From NCBI GenBank assembly GCA_036734105.1, contig DAIMZH010000008.1:1-64000 (forward strand): a DNA stretch of 64,000 nt, given 5' to 3'. The notes under the pieces were generated by a model. That model was not told the origin of the DNA. It ran no database searches and saw nothing but the letters and a program-made list of their open reading frames with translations. Numbering within the stretch: position 1 is the first letter of the stretch; each line of letters begins with the position of its first letter. The stretch is from Azoarcus_F sp036734105. GTDB lineage: Bacteria; Pseudomonadota; Gammaproteobacteria; Burkholderiales; Rhodocyclaceae. A program made the position numbers and the translations under genes. Of the stretch, positions 43,782-52,068 are shown in pieces.

Positions 43782-45074
43782 TCAGTGTTCGCCGGGTGCT
43801 GGTCTGGCAGTGAGGCGCCCGGCGCTGCCGATCAAGGCCAGCGAGCCATTGGCGTCGATGTCAAAGCCATGAACGCCGGACAGGATTTCAAGAAACTCCC
43901 GCTCCTGTGCCATCAACGGTTCCGGGCAGGCCATCATGGTCGACACCATTCTGGCAAAACGAAGGTTCTCACCGTCCACCGAAAAGCCACCATTGAAGCG
44001 GTTGCACGAGGCGTTGCCCGACACCCGGCCGTCGTCTGCGGAAAAGCGCAGCGTGATGGACGACCCGCTGGCCGGTAGCTGATCATCGAGTAGGGTGACT
44101 ACCCAGTCGTGCCGTGTGAGCAAGTCCAGCGGGGCTCCGCCGCATCCGCGCAGTACGCCCTGGGCGCTAGCCAGATCCACCGAGTAAGGGTGAGGCATGC
44201 CAGTCATGCTGTCATGACAGACGCCGAGGCTTGCCGTCATCACCACAGCCTGATCGGAACCCGCCGCACGATAGCGCGTGGTGGTGCCGCTTTGATCGGT
44301 CTGCAGCAAATCAAACGATTGCTGTTGGGCACCATACGCCGTGGTCAAGGCCAGTCGTCCATCCTCCACAATGACTTGCCAGGGCGGTTCGTTGCCGCTT
44401 GCCGTGAATGGCTGGGCGGGCTCGCTGGCGATCTCGCATTCAGTCAGCACCGTGCCACGTACTGCGACAACCGCCGCTGTTCCTTTGCCATGCAACACGG
44501 TGGCGGAGTCGCCGAGTGCCTCATAGCGCACGCCTGACGCCGATTGCGTCTGCTGCATGGCGAACTGCTCCACGCCGACGCGCATGACCAGCCCGGAGCC
44601 GGTGGCGCCGAGCATGACCTCGGTGTCACCGCAAAGCCAGGCTGTGCCAAAGGCGATAGCGTTGAAGGCCTGAAGCTGGATCTCGCCCACGTTGTGCCGC
44701 CCCTGCTTGACGAAAACCGGCACGACCTCGCTGACACGAATGACCCGTCCGTCCAGTTCAATGGCCGCCCTGAGCTCAAGCAGGTTCGCACTGCTGTTGC
44801 TCGGGACTTGGGCTTCGATGCTGAAGGGAATTGGCAGTTGCCGACCTGCGAGCGACTGACGCGTGCTGGCCAGCAGCTTTTCGCCTTCTTTGCTGTAGAG
44901 ACGCATCTCGACTGTTGCCTTGGCCTGCGGGGGCATCGCCATGCGGTCGAGGTAGGTGAGTTGGCCGTCAAGCGTGAGTGTTCTGCTTGGCGCTTCGGGC
45001 GGGGTCGTGACGCAGGCGGTCAAGGCCAGCGCTGACAGCGCAAGCATCAGCAATGAGAGACGTGGTGTCGACAT
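43782..45074 (-). CDS. Multi-domain lipoprotein: YbaY/YscW-like + MliC-like + COG3650-like + META
   Basis: A 430-residue lipoprotein with lipobox LTAC (Cys21) and Val at +2, so probably outer-membrane. Four segments follow: a YbaY/YscW-like beta domain (about 30-145); an MliC-type lysozyme-inhibitor segment (about 145-220: WLCGDTEV and SGVRYEALGD, ending in a second Cys); a COG3650-like segment (FTASGNEPPWQVIVEDGRL, about 225-315); and a C-terminal META/HslJ domain (about 323-420: GRVSGNASCNRFNGGF, MACPEPLMAQEREFL). The start at 45074 is set by the signal peptide. A cell-envelope stress or lysozyme-resistance role is inferred. It is convergent with the NAGGN operon. Confidence 0.82.
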   Translation of the reverse strand: MSTPRLSLLMLALSALALTACVTTPPEAPSRTLTLDGQLTYLDRMAMPPQAKATVEMRLYSKEGEKLLASTRQSLAGRQLPIPFSIEAQVPSNSSANLLELRAAIELDGRVIRVSEVVPVFVKQGRHNVGEIQLQAFNAIAFGTAWLCGDTEVMLGATGSGLVMRVGVEQFAMQQTQSASGVRYEALGDSATVLHGKGTAAVVAVRGTVLTECEIASEPAQPFTASGNEPPWQVIVEDGRLALTTAYGAQQQSFDLLQTDQSGTTTRYRAAGSDQAVVMTASLGVCHDSMTGMPHPYSVDLASAQGVLRGCGGAPLDLLTRHDWVVTLLDDQLPASGSSITLRFSADDGRVSGNASCNRFNGGFSVDGENLRFARMVSTMMACPEPLMAQEREFLEILSGVHGFDIDANGSLALIGSAGRLTARPAPGEH

Positions 45075-45202
45075 GGTTTGAAGTTGGCAGTTGGTCAAAT
45101 CAGGCTTGCAAGATAATACGATGATTTGCCTGCTGCTTGCTTTCGTCGTGAAATTCTTGCGAAAAACCAGTCTTCCGAAGGCGTTTCGGAGAGTTGCCGA
45201 GC

Positions 45203-45235
45203 ACAAACAAAAAGGGCCTTGGTTGCCCAAGACCC
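45203..45235 (-). terminator. Rho-independent terminator after tRNA-Lys
   Basis: On the minus strand a 9-pair stem (GGGTCTTGG with CCAAGGCCC, one G-U pair) closes a GCAA tetraloop and is followed by TTTTTGTTTGT. It lies 20 bases past the tRNA 3' end and 129 bases before the multi-domain lipoprotein start. Confidence 0.92.
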
Positions 45236-45255
45236 AATTTGCTTCGCTTAAGTGA

Positions 45256-45331
45256 TGGTAGGCCGTGCGGGGTTCGAACCTGCGACCAACGGATTAAAAG
45301 TCCGCTGCTCTACCAGCTGAGCTAACGACCC
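45256..45331 (-). tRNA. tRNA-Lys (anticodon TTT)
   Basis: A 76-base tRNA with the CCA end encoded. The acceptor stem is GGGTCGT with ACGGCCT (wobbles at pairs 1 and 4); D-arm is AGCTCAGCTGGTAGAGCA; the anticodon loop CTTTTAA has TTT at 45296-45298 (complement), and the T-arm has GGTTCGAACC. All four arms fold. The YeeE/YedE gene lies 79 bases upstream on the same strand; a terminator follows. Confidence 0.98.
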
Positions 45332-45410
45332 ATCTGCGAAAGACCAAAATTATAATGACCGGCGTCTGTCGGGTCAATACCCGATGCACAAAAAAGCCTT
45401 GGTCAGGAGC

Positions 45411-46520
45411 TCAGGCTTCGCGCATCATCAGCCAATACTGAATCTTGAGGGTGACTGCCGACCCTGCCACTATGGCCAGAAAGGTAATGATGGAGCCGAG
45501 CGCCAGGGTGGAAAAACCGGTGATACCTTGGCCTATGGTGCAGCCAAAGGCGGTGACACCGCCAAAGCCCATCAGGATGGCGCCGATGATGTGACGGACC
45601 AGATCGTCAGTCTGATGAAAACCTTCAAGCCGGAAGCTGCCGGACAAGAACGCCCATACTGCTGACCCTGCGATGACGCCCAGTGCGCCAGCAATGCCGA
45701 AGGTGACGATGCGGCTGGTGTCACTCCACAGCATCAGCAACTCCAGTGTGTAGGCGATAGGTGCGATGAAGGTGAAGGATTCGGCGCGTCCGCTGTTGGT
45801 GCCGATGAAGGCCTCTTCGAGGGTGCGTGGGTGTTCTTCGACGAAGCCGACGTGGGCGGTCAGATACCAGCCAGCGACCGACAATCCGCCGATGACGATG
45901 GCGCCCAGCAACACATCGCGGCTGCGCCCTTCCGGGCTGGACAGCGCAAAGGCCATCAGTCCGCCGCCCAGCAGCGCGGTGGCGATGAGCAGCGCGGTGT
46001 GCCTGTCGAGTCCCAGACCGGTCATCATCGAGGGCAGATCCTGTCCGGTGGAAAGCTGTACATTGACCGAATCAATGAAATCGACTCGCCACACCCCAAA
46101 CAGGCCGCGCATGGTCATGTAGGCAGAGATGCCCAGAAATATGAACACGACAAGTGACTTGAGATTGCCTCCGCCGATGCGGATCAGCGTCTTGCTGCCA
46201 CAGCCCGAAGCCAGCGTCATGCCAATGCCGAACAGCAGGCCCCCGCTGAGGTTTGACAGCCAGATGAGTCGACTGTCGGTGTAAAACGAGTGCGATACGT
46301 CGAACAAGCCGGTCAGTTGCAAGCCGGTGGTGCCAACGATGGCAACCGCAATGGCCAGCAACCACATGCGCATGCGACCCCAGTCGCCCATGTTGACGAT
46401 GTCAGACACGGCGCCCATGGTGCAGAAGTTGGTCTTGTTGCCTATGAAGCCGAAGATCAGGCCGAGCGCGAAGGCGATCCAGGCGATGGTTGAAGCCGCA
46501 ATGATGGGTTCGTCAAACAT
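45411..46520 (-). CDS. YeeE/YedE-family (TsuA-like) sulfur-compound transporter
   Basis: A 369-residue integral membrane protein with about ten hydrophobic segments and two internally related halves, each with a Cys motif: NKTNFCTMGAVSD, LASGCGSKTLIRIGGGNLKS and FGCTIGQGITGFS. In the characterised thiosulfate transporter TsuA such cysteines guide thiosulfate. No tusA/sirA gene is adjacent, although it is often the partner. It is transcribed toward tRNA-Lys. The exact sulfur species carried is inferred. Confidence 0.88.
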   Translation of the reverse strand: MFDEPIIAASTIAWIAFALGLIFGFIGNKTNFCTMGAVSDIVNMGDWGRMRMWLLAIAVAIVGTTGLQLTGLFDVSHSFYTDSRLIWLSNLSGGLLFGIGMTLASGCGSKTLIRIGGGNLKSLVVFIFLGISAYMTMRGLFGVWRVDFIDSVNVQLSTGQDLPSMMTGLGLDRHTALLIATALLGGGLMAFALSSPEGRSRDVLLGAIVIGGLSVAGWYLTAHVGFVEEHPRTLEEAFIGTNSGRAESFTFIAPIAYTLELLMLWSDTSRIVTFGIAGALGVIAGSAVWAFLSGSFRLEGFHQTDDLVRHIIGAILMGFGGVTAFGCTIGQGITGFSTLALGSIITFLAIVAGSAVTLKIQYWLMMREA

Positions 46521-46595
46521 GGTGAGACAGCTCTGGTTGCGATTTGCGATTTAACAATAGCACGCCATGACCGATTCAAATGAGGTGGGAGGGCG

Positions 46596-47273
46596 TTACA
46601 GGTAATGGGTTGGATCAGGCAGACTGGCGGCCTCGAACCCGGTGCGACGCAGTGCGCAGGCGTCGCAATCTCCGCAGGCCCGGCCCTTGTCATCCGCCTT
46701 GTAGCACGACACGGTGAGGCTGTAATCCACGCCAAGCTCAGTGCCATAGCGGATGATGTCGGCCTTGCTCAGATGCATCAGTGGTGTATGTATCTTGAGG
46801 TGTCCGCCCTCAACGCCACGTTTGGTGGCCAGATTGGCCATTTTTTCAAATGCGCGGATGAAGTCTGGGCGACAATCAGGATAGCCGGAGTAATCGATGG
46901 CGTTGACCCCGATGAAGATGTGGTCTGAGCCGAGCACTTCTGCCCAGCCCAGTGCCATGGAAAGCATGATGGTGTTGCGCGCAGGCACATAGGTGCTGGG
47001 AATGCCGATGGCTTCGCCTGCGCGTGGCACGGCGATGTTGGCGTCAGTGAGTGCCGACCCGCCAAACTGACCAAGGCTGACGTTGGCGATGCGATGCTCT
47101 GTTGCGCCAAGAGCCTTGGCAATGCGTACGGAAGCGCTCAGCTCGGCAGCATGGCGTTGCCCGTAGGCAACCGACAGTGCGTAACATGCAAAGCCTTGCG
47201 ATCGTGCAATGGCAAGACAGGTGGTGGAGTCAAGGCCACCCGACAGCAAGATGACAGCAGGCTTGTCTTTCAT
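46596..47273 (-). CDS. queC: 7-cyano-7-deazaguanine (preQ0) synthase
   Basis: A 225-residue ATP-dependent enzyme making preQ0 from CDG in queuosine synthesis. The PP-loop LLSGGLDSTTCLAIA and the four zinc cysteines near the C-terminus (CYKADDKGRACGDCDACALR) are present. It lies 79 bases after queE on the same strand, downstream of the tol-pal block. Confidence 0.96.
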   Translation of the reverse strand: MKDKPAVILLSGGLDSTTCLAIARSQGFACYALSVAYGQRHAAELSASVRIAKALGATEHRIANVSLGQFGGSALTDANIAVPRAGEAIGIPSTYVPARNTIMLSMALGWAEVLGSDHIFIGVNAIDYSGYPDCRPDFIRAFEKMANLATKRGVEGGHLKIHTPLMHLSKADIIRYGTELGVDYSLTVSCYKADDKGRACGDCDACALRRTGFEAASLPDPTHYL

Positions 47274-47352
47274 CGTAAGACCAGCTCCGGTTTGAAACCC
47301 CGCCCTTCAGGGCGACGCGGAGGTTGAATGGACAAAGCAGAGGGCTGAGGTG

Positions 47353-48045
47353 CTATTTTCCTCGCGCATCCGCCCAGAGCAGTTTGTGAAGTTGTAGCTG
47401 AAAGCGAGCAGGGAGCCGGTCACGTACCATCCACTCGGCCAGTTGGGCTGGAGACAGGTCGCCATGCACCGGTGACATCAGCACGGTGCAACGCTGAGCC
47501 AGGCCGTGATCGGCAAGCATTTTACAGGCCCACGCGTAATCCGCCTCATCAGCCAGCACAAACTTGACCTCGTCGTGACGCGTGAGCTGTTCGATGTTTT
47601 CAAGCAGGTTGCGGGCGCACTCTCCAGATCCTGGTGCCTTGAGGTCCATGATCCGGGAAACCCTTGGGTCGATGTCGGCGATGTCCAGCGCACCGCTGGT
47701 TTCGAGGGAGACCGACAAGCCGGCGTCGCACAAGCGGGAGAGCAGGCTGCGGCAGCCTTTCTGGGCGAGCGGTTCGCCCCCTGTCACGCAAACCGTGGGC
47801 ACCCCTGTGGCCACGACCTCATTCACCAGCGCAGCAATTTCCCGCATCTGACCGCCGCTAAAGGCGTATTCGGTGTCACACCACACGCAGCGCAATGGGC
47901 AGCCGGTGAGCCGGACGAACACGGTTGGCAGGCCGATGCGCGTGGACTCACCCTGAACCGAAACGAACACCTCGCTGATGCGCAGCGCGGTGTGTCGTGG
48001 CGATGCGTCGGTGCGTTCGGCACGGACTAGCGGCTTACTGACCAC
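47353..48045 (-). CDS. queE: 7-carboxy-7-deazaguanine synthase
   Basis: A 230-residue radical SAM enzyme making CDG for queuosine. The RISEVFVSVQGES start of the fold and LTGCPLRCVWCDTEYAF (CxxxCxxC cluster motif) are clear, with VTGGEPLAQ. There is no ATG before this core; the frame has GTG at 48043-48045, overlapping the cpoB end by 11 bases, and CTG at 47983-47985 (LRISEVF). GTG is taken as the start. No convincing SD precedes either, so translation may be coupled to cpoB. Confidence 0.9.
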   Translation of the reverse strand: MVSKPLVRAERTDASPRHTALRISEVFVSVQGESTRIGLPTVFVRLTGCPLRCVWCDTEYAFSGGQMREIAALVNEVVATGVPTVCVTGGEPLAQKGCRSLLSRLCDAGLSVSLETSGALDIADIDPRVSRIMDLKAPGSGECARNLLENIEQLTRHDEVKFVLADEADYAWACKMLADHGLAQRCTVLMSPVHGDLSPAQLAEWMVRDRLPARFQLQLHKLLWADARGK

Positions 48046-48736
48046 TGAGTCGCTGGCTGGCCACTTGAGCGGCCGAGCTGTCCGGGTAGCGCTCGATGAT
48101 GCGGCGCAAGGTGTCTTCAGACTGCCGTGCTTCGCCCAGCAGCCGCAAACTGTTGGCGAGACCAAGCATGGCATCCGGCGCGATCGGGTCACTGGACCAG
48201 TTGCTGACGACGGTGTTGAAGAAGCCGCGAGCGGCGACCAGTTCTCGTGACTGCAGTGCCGCATTACCCGCCCAGAAATTGGCACCAGGCAGCATCTCGC
48301 TGCGCGGATAGTCGGCAATGAAGCGCTCGAAAGCGGCTTGTGCGTCGCGATGCTTGCCTTCCTTGAGCAGGTTGAGTGCGGCTTCGTAGGCGGCCGCCTC
48401 CGCTGCAGGGTCCACCGGCCCTGCTGCCGATGCTCCGCCCCGCCCTTCGAAAATCTGCAGGCGGTTGTCCAGATCGATATAGAAGTCGCGTTGGCGTTGC
48501 TTGATCTGATCCAGCTCGTAAAGCAGGAATTCGACCTGTCCGCGCAGGGTGGCGACTTCTGCGCGAAGTCGCTCGTTTTGGGCGTCCAGGTCGAGCTGCC
48601 CCCGACCGACCGCCTCGAAGCGGGTGTTCATCTCTTCCCGCAGTTCATTGACCTGACGGCTTGAGCCGAATTGTGCATGAACCGGGTTCAGGGTGACTGT
48701 TGCGAGGACGAGTGCGATCGGGAGCAGTAAGTTCAT
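48035..48736 (-). CDS. cpoB: Cell division coordinator CpoB (YbgF)
   Basis: A 233-residue periplasmic protein that links PBP1B and Tol activity during septation. A signal peptide (LLLPIALVLATVTLNPVHAQ) is followed by a trimeric coiled coil (about 30-90) and C-terminal TPRs (EAALNLLKEGKHRDAQAAFE, FIADYPRSEMLPGANFWAGN, LRRIIERYPDSSAA). The start overlaps the pal stop (TGATG). Confidence 0.95.
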   Translation of the reverse strand: MNLLLPIALVLATVTLNPVHAQFGSSRQVNELREEMNTRFEAVGRGQLDLDAQNERLRAEVATLRGQVEFLLYELDQIKQRQRDFYIDLDNRLQIFEGRGGASAAGPVDPAAEAAAYEAALNLLKEGKHRDAQAAFERFIADYPRSEMLPGANFWAGNAALQSRELVAARGFFNTVVSNWSSDPIAPDAMLGLANSLRLLGEARQSEDTLRRIIERYPDSSAAQVASQRLSGQ

Positions 48737-49248
48737 CAGAATTCGCCTGTATAGAGCATGTCGGCACGACGGTTTTCAGCGTAGCACGCCTCGCTGCGGT
48801 CGGTGCAGCGCGGCTTTTCCTCACCCAGACTGACTGCCTCGACCTGGTGCGTGCGCGCACCAAGGCGAACCAGCGCCTGCTTGAGGGCTTCGGCGCGTTT
48901 CTGACCCAGCGCGAGGTTGTACTCGCGGCTGCCGCGTTCGTCGGTGTTGCCCTGAATCATCATGCGGATGTCCGGGTTTTGCGACAGAAAGCTGGCGTGC
49001 GCTTCCACCAGAGGAATGAATTCCTGGCGGATCACGAACTGGTCAAAGTCGAAGTGTACGCTGCGCCGGGACAGCACGCTGTTGGGGTCTGTGAGCGCGG
49101 CGATGCCGCTGCCGCTCATGCCGGGAGCAGTCACGGTGACCACCGAGGCGCTGCGGTCGTCGACACCAACGCCAGATTGCGGGCCGCCCTTGCCGCCGCA
49201 GGCAACAAGCAGAACAGAGAGGAGCGCGGGAAGAAGTAGCTTCTTCAT
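48736..49248 (-). CDS. pal: Peptidoglycan-associated lipoprotein Pal
   Basis: A 170-residue outer-membrane lipoprotein binding peptidoglycan and TolB. The lipobox is LLVAC (Cys17), then a Gly/Ser linker and an OmpA-like domain: VHFDFDQFVIR, IQGNTDERGSREYNLALGQKRA and the C-terminal RRADMLY. The ATG at 49248 gives the normal signal peptide. Cys residues CTDRSEACY are typical of betaproteobacterial Pal. Confidence 0.97.
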   Translation of the reverse strand: MKKLLLPALLSVLLVACGGKGGPQSGVGVDDRSASVVTVTAPGMSGSGIAALTDPNSVLSRRSVHFDFDQFVIRQEFIPLVEAHASFLSQNPDIRMMIQGNTDERGSREYNLALGQKRAEALKQALVRLGARTHQVEAVSLGEEKPRCTDRSEACYAENRRADMLYTGEF

Positions 49249-49304
49249 GAGAGTTTCCATTTCAGGTTGAGGTCGTACTACGGGTTTGGGTGTGACTGCA
49301 AAAG

Positions 49305-50585
49305 TTACTGAAGTATCGGGCCCCAGGCGGGCTCACGAACATCACCGGCCTGCACCGACAGACGTTGGCGAATTCGCCCGTCGGTTGACACGGCAGCAAG
49401 TACGCCACGCCCTGCATTCTCAGAGGCGTGGAGAATCATGCGGCCGTTTGGCGCAAAGCTCGGTGATTCGTCCCGCACGGAGTCGGTCAGCACCATGGTC
49501 TGGCGCGACGCGAGGTCCATGACTGCAACCTGAAAGCCGCGTTGGCTGCGGGTGATGTGTGCCATGCTGCGACCGTCGGGGGAAATTTTCGGACTGACGT
49601 TATAGCTGCCACTGAAGGTGACTCGCTCGGGTGTTCCGCCAGTCGAGGAAACGCGATAGATTTGTGCGCCACCGCCACGATCCGAACTGAAATAAATCCA
49701 TTGACCGTCCGGCGACCATGCCGGTTCGGTGGCAATGCTTGCCGATTGTGTCAGTCGGCGTAGCCCGGAACCATCAGCATTGAGAACATACACCCGCGAA
49801 GGGCCATCCAGCGTCAGGGTCAAGGCAAGCTGGCGTCCGTCAGGCGACCATGCGGGTGCCGAGTTGGATCCACGGTAATTGGCTACCACCCGGCGCTGCC
49901 CGGTTGGCAGGTCGTGGATATAAACGACCGGCTTCTTGGCTTCGAAGGATACATAGGCCAGGCGCTGACCATCGGGGGCCCATGCTGGCGAGATGATAGG
50001 CTCGTGCGAGGCCAGCGCAGTTTGAGGATTCATGCCATCGGCGTCGGCGATCTGGAGTTCGTACTGACCGCCAGTCTTGACCACATAGGCGATTCTGGTG
50101 GAGAAATATCCCGGCAGACCGGTCAGCTTTTCATGCACGAAGTCGGCGATCCGGTGGCCCGCGAGCCGGTTTTGATTGGGTGCCACCCGCAGGGTCATGC
50201 CGCCCAGTTCGCTGTTTCTCTGCACGTCGAACAGACGAACCCGGATGTCGATGCGGCCATCGGCCATGGGTTGCGCCGTCCCGGTGAGAATGGCGTGGGC
50301 GCCACGCGCACTCAGCAACAGCATGTCCGGCTTGACTGCTTCAGGGAACACCAGCAGGCCGGTGTCAACCAGCGAGAAGAGTCCGCTGCGATCGAGGTTG
50401 CTGCGCACCACGTCGGTCACGCTTCGCGGCAGGCTGGCCTCGTTTTCGAGCACTGGAATGGCTACTGGATAGCGACTGGCGCCTGTGCCGGTGATCTCGA
50501 TGGAGAGCTGTGCACTGGCGGCAAATGACATGACAAGCGCCAGCGAAGTCAGAATTGAGCGGCAAGCGGTCTGGAAAGTGGGCAT
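49305..50585 (-). CDS. tolB: Tol-Pal translocation protein TolB
   Basis: A 426-residue periplasmic beta-propeller that exchanges between Pal and TolA. Signal peptide (LTSLALVMSFAASAQ), an N-terminal alpha/beta domain (VVRSNLDRSGLFSLVD), then PD40 propeller blades with repeated SPDGxxLA motifs (SPAWAPDGQRLAYVSF, PAWSPDGRQLALTLT, PAWSPDGQWIYFSSD, SPKISPDGRSMAHI). Full length. Confidence 0.97.
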   Translation of the reverse strand: MPTFQTACRSILTSLALVMSFAASAQLSIEITGTGASRYPVAIPVLENEASLPRSVTDVVRSNLDRSGLFSLVDTGLLVFPEAVKPDMLLLSARGAHAILTGTAQPMADGRIDIRVRLFDVQRNSELGGMTLRVAPNQNRLAGHRIADFVHEKLTGLPGYFSTRIAYVVKTGGQYELQIADADGMNPQTALASHEPIISPAWAPDGQRLAYVSFEAKKPVVYIHDLPTGQRRVVANYRGSNSAPAWSPDGRQLALTLTLDGPSRVYVLNADGSGLRRLTQSASIATEPAWSPDGQWIYFSSDRGGGAQIYRVSSTGGTPERVTFSGSYNVSPKISPDGRSMAHITRSQRGFQVAVMDLASRQTMVLTDSVRDESPSFAPNGRMILHASENAGRGVLAAVSTDGRIRQRLSVQAGDVREPAWGPILQ

Positions 50586-50684
50586 GGTTTGGATGTGACT
50601 TCGTAAACACTTGAAAATTCTAATGGAAACGACGAGTTTTGTGTTTTTCCTGCGGCGGTCTTGGGCGTTTTTCGGTGTAACAGT

Positions 50685-51605
50685 CTAGTCTTCCAGAGGT
50701 CTGAATTTAAGTCGAAGTTCCCGTTGAAACAATTCTGGTGTGGGCGGCAAGGGCAACGGGCTGGACGCGTTGATGGCGCGGTCTATGGCCTCATCGAGCG
50801 CAGTAAAGCCCGACGAGCGAATCATGCGCACACTGGTCACCGTGCCGTCTGGCAATTGAGACACCGCAAACTCGGCCTCCGGGTTACCGCTCAGGCCTGG
50901 CGGACGGATCAGGTTGGAGCGGATGCGCAGCCGGATGCGGTTTTCGTATTCTGCCCGGGCGTCGCCTGCCCGCGCAGCCGCGGCACGAGCGGCGTCATCG
51001 CGCATCAGCCGTTCGAGCTGTGCGCGCTCCAGATCTTGCGCAAGACGCTGAGCAAGCATGTCGTCCATGGGTGAGGGCTGAGGCCTGGGTTCGGGTCTGG
51101 TCTGGGGCGGCGGTTGAGGGGCTGGCTTGGGCTCAGGCTTGGGCTCGGGCTTCGGTGCTGGCTTGGGCTCAGGTTTGGGTTCGGGCGTTGGTGCTGGCTT
51201 GGGCTCGGGTTTGGGCTCGGGCTTTGGAGCTGGCTTGGGCTCGGGTTTGGGCTCGGGCTTTGGAGCCGGCACGGCAATATCTGGCGCGGGTTTGGGCACA
51301 GCCGGTGGGGCCGGCTGTGGCTTGGGTTCCGGACGAGGGGGCGGAGGAGGAGGTGGCGCAGGAGGCGCCGGTGGTCTTGGCTGAGCTGGTGGTGGTTCCG
51401 TGCGTGCTGACGACGGGGGTGGCGTTACGCGAGCGGGCGCGGGTGCGGCCACGAGCTCAACTTCCAGAGCAGCAGGGGGGCGACTCTCCCAGCTCACACC
51501 AACCAGCAGAAACACCAGCAACCCGCCATGCACAAGCACGGTGAGTGCGGCGGCAATCCACTTGCCGGGTAGTTTGCGCGCATGCAGTTTGGGTGCGTCA
51601 GTCAT
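50685..51605 (-). CDS. tolA: Cell envelope integrity protein TolA
   Basis: A 306-residue inner-membrane protein linking TolQR to the outer membrane. One N-terminal membrane helix (WIAAALTVLVHGGLLVFLLVG) with the conserved His, a long Pro/Lys/Glu-rich domain in place of the usual Ala-rich helix, and a C-terminal TolA/TonB-like domain (IRSNLIRPPGLSGNPEAEF). The linker contains four 36-base tandem repeats and a seven-proline run. It may form an extended polyproline rod. Confidence 0.94.
   Translation of the reverse strand: MTDAPKLHARKLPGKWIAAALTVLVHGGLLVFLLVGVSWESRPPAALEVELVAAPAPARVTPPPSSARTEPPPAQPRPPAPPAPPPPPPPRPEPKPQPAPPAVPKPAPDIAVPAPKPEPKPEPKPAPKPEPKPEPKPAPTPEPKPEPKPAPKPEPKPEPKPAPQPPPQTRPEPRPQPSPMDDMLAQRLAQDLERAQLERLMRDDAARAAAARAGDARAEYENRIRLRIRSNLIRPPGLSGNPEAEFAVSQLPDGTVTSVRMIRSSGFTALDEAIDRAINASSPLPLPPTPELFQRELRLKFRPLED
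51121..51264 (-). repeat. Four 36-base tandem repeats inside tolA
   Basis: Four units at 51121, 51157, 51193 and 51229; units 3 and 4 are identical. Each encodes 12 residues of the PKPEPKPEPKPA kind. The repeats lie in the periplasmic linker, so copy-number change would lengthen or shorten TolA without a frameshift. Confidence 0.9.
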
Positions 51606-51626
51606 TTTGTCATTACACTGCGCGGG

Positions 51627-52052
51627 TCAGCGGCTTGTGCCGGTGCCAGCACTACTTGTTTGCGTCTCAAGCCCGACCCGGGTAAAGCCTGCTTCGCGCA
51701 GTGCGTTGAGCTCGTTCATGACTTTTTCGTAAGTCAATGTCTTGTCGGCAGACACGACAATGGGCTGGGACGGGTTGGCGACACGCGCCGATGCAAGTTG
51801 CTGCAGTACCTCATGTCGTGACAAGTCGGCAGCAGTCGCGGCGCCAGGCTCACGCAGGGCGTAGCCTCCGTCCGCCTTGAGGATCAAGTACATGGCCTCA
51901 GGTGGTGCCTGTGGCACTTCACTGACGGTGGGCAGGTCCACTATGCCGGTCTGTATCATTGGTGCGGTAACCATGAAGATCACCAGCAACACCAGCATCA
52001 CGTCGATGTAAGGCACGACGTTGATTTCGTTTTTCAGGCGGCGCTGACGCAT
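51627..52052 (-). CDS. tolR: Tol system protein TolR
   Basis: A 141-residue inner-membrane protein of the proton channel. The single N-terminal helix has the proton-path Asp17 in PYIDVMLVLLVIFMVTAP, followed by a periplasmic domain (VVSADKTLTYEKVMNELNALREAGFTRVGLET). The first residues are RQRRLKNEINVV. It starts 16 bases after tolQ. Confidence 0.96.
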   Translation of the reverse strand: MRQRRLKNEINVVPYIDVMLVLLVIFMVTAPMIQTGIVDLPTVSEVPQAPPEAMYLILKADGGYALREPGAATAADLSRHEVLQQLASARVANPSQPIVVSADKTLTYEKVMNELNALREAGFTRVGLETQTSSAGTGTSR

Positions 52053-52068
52053 GCCTCTTGCTCCCCGT

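Noticed and set aside
46521..47352. preQ1 riboswitch near queC or yeeE
   Set aside because: The intergenic gaps are short and no preQ1-I type hairpin with an A-rich tail was recognised.
51114..51410. Gly/Trp/Leu-rich plus-strand ORFs and repeats as a CRISPR-like or structural gene
   Set aside because: They are the antisense of the tolA Pro-Lys-Glu repeats; units are contiguous without spacers.
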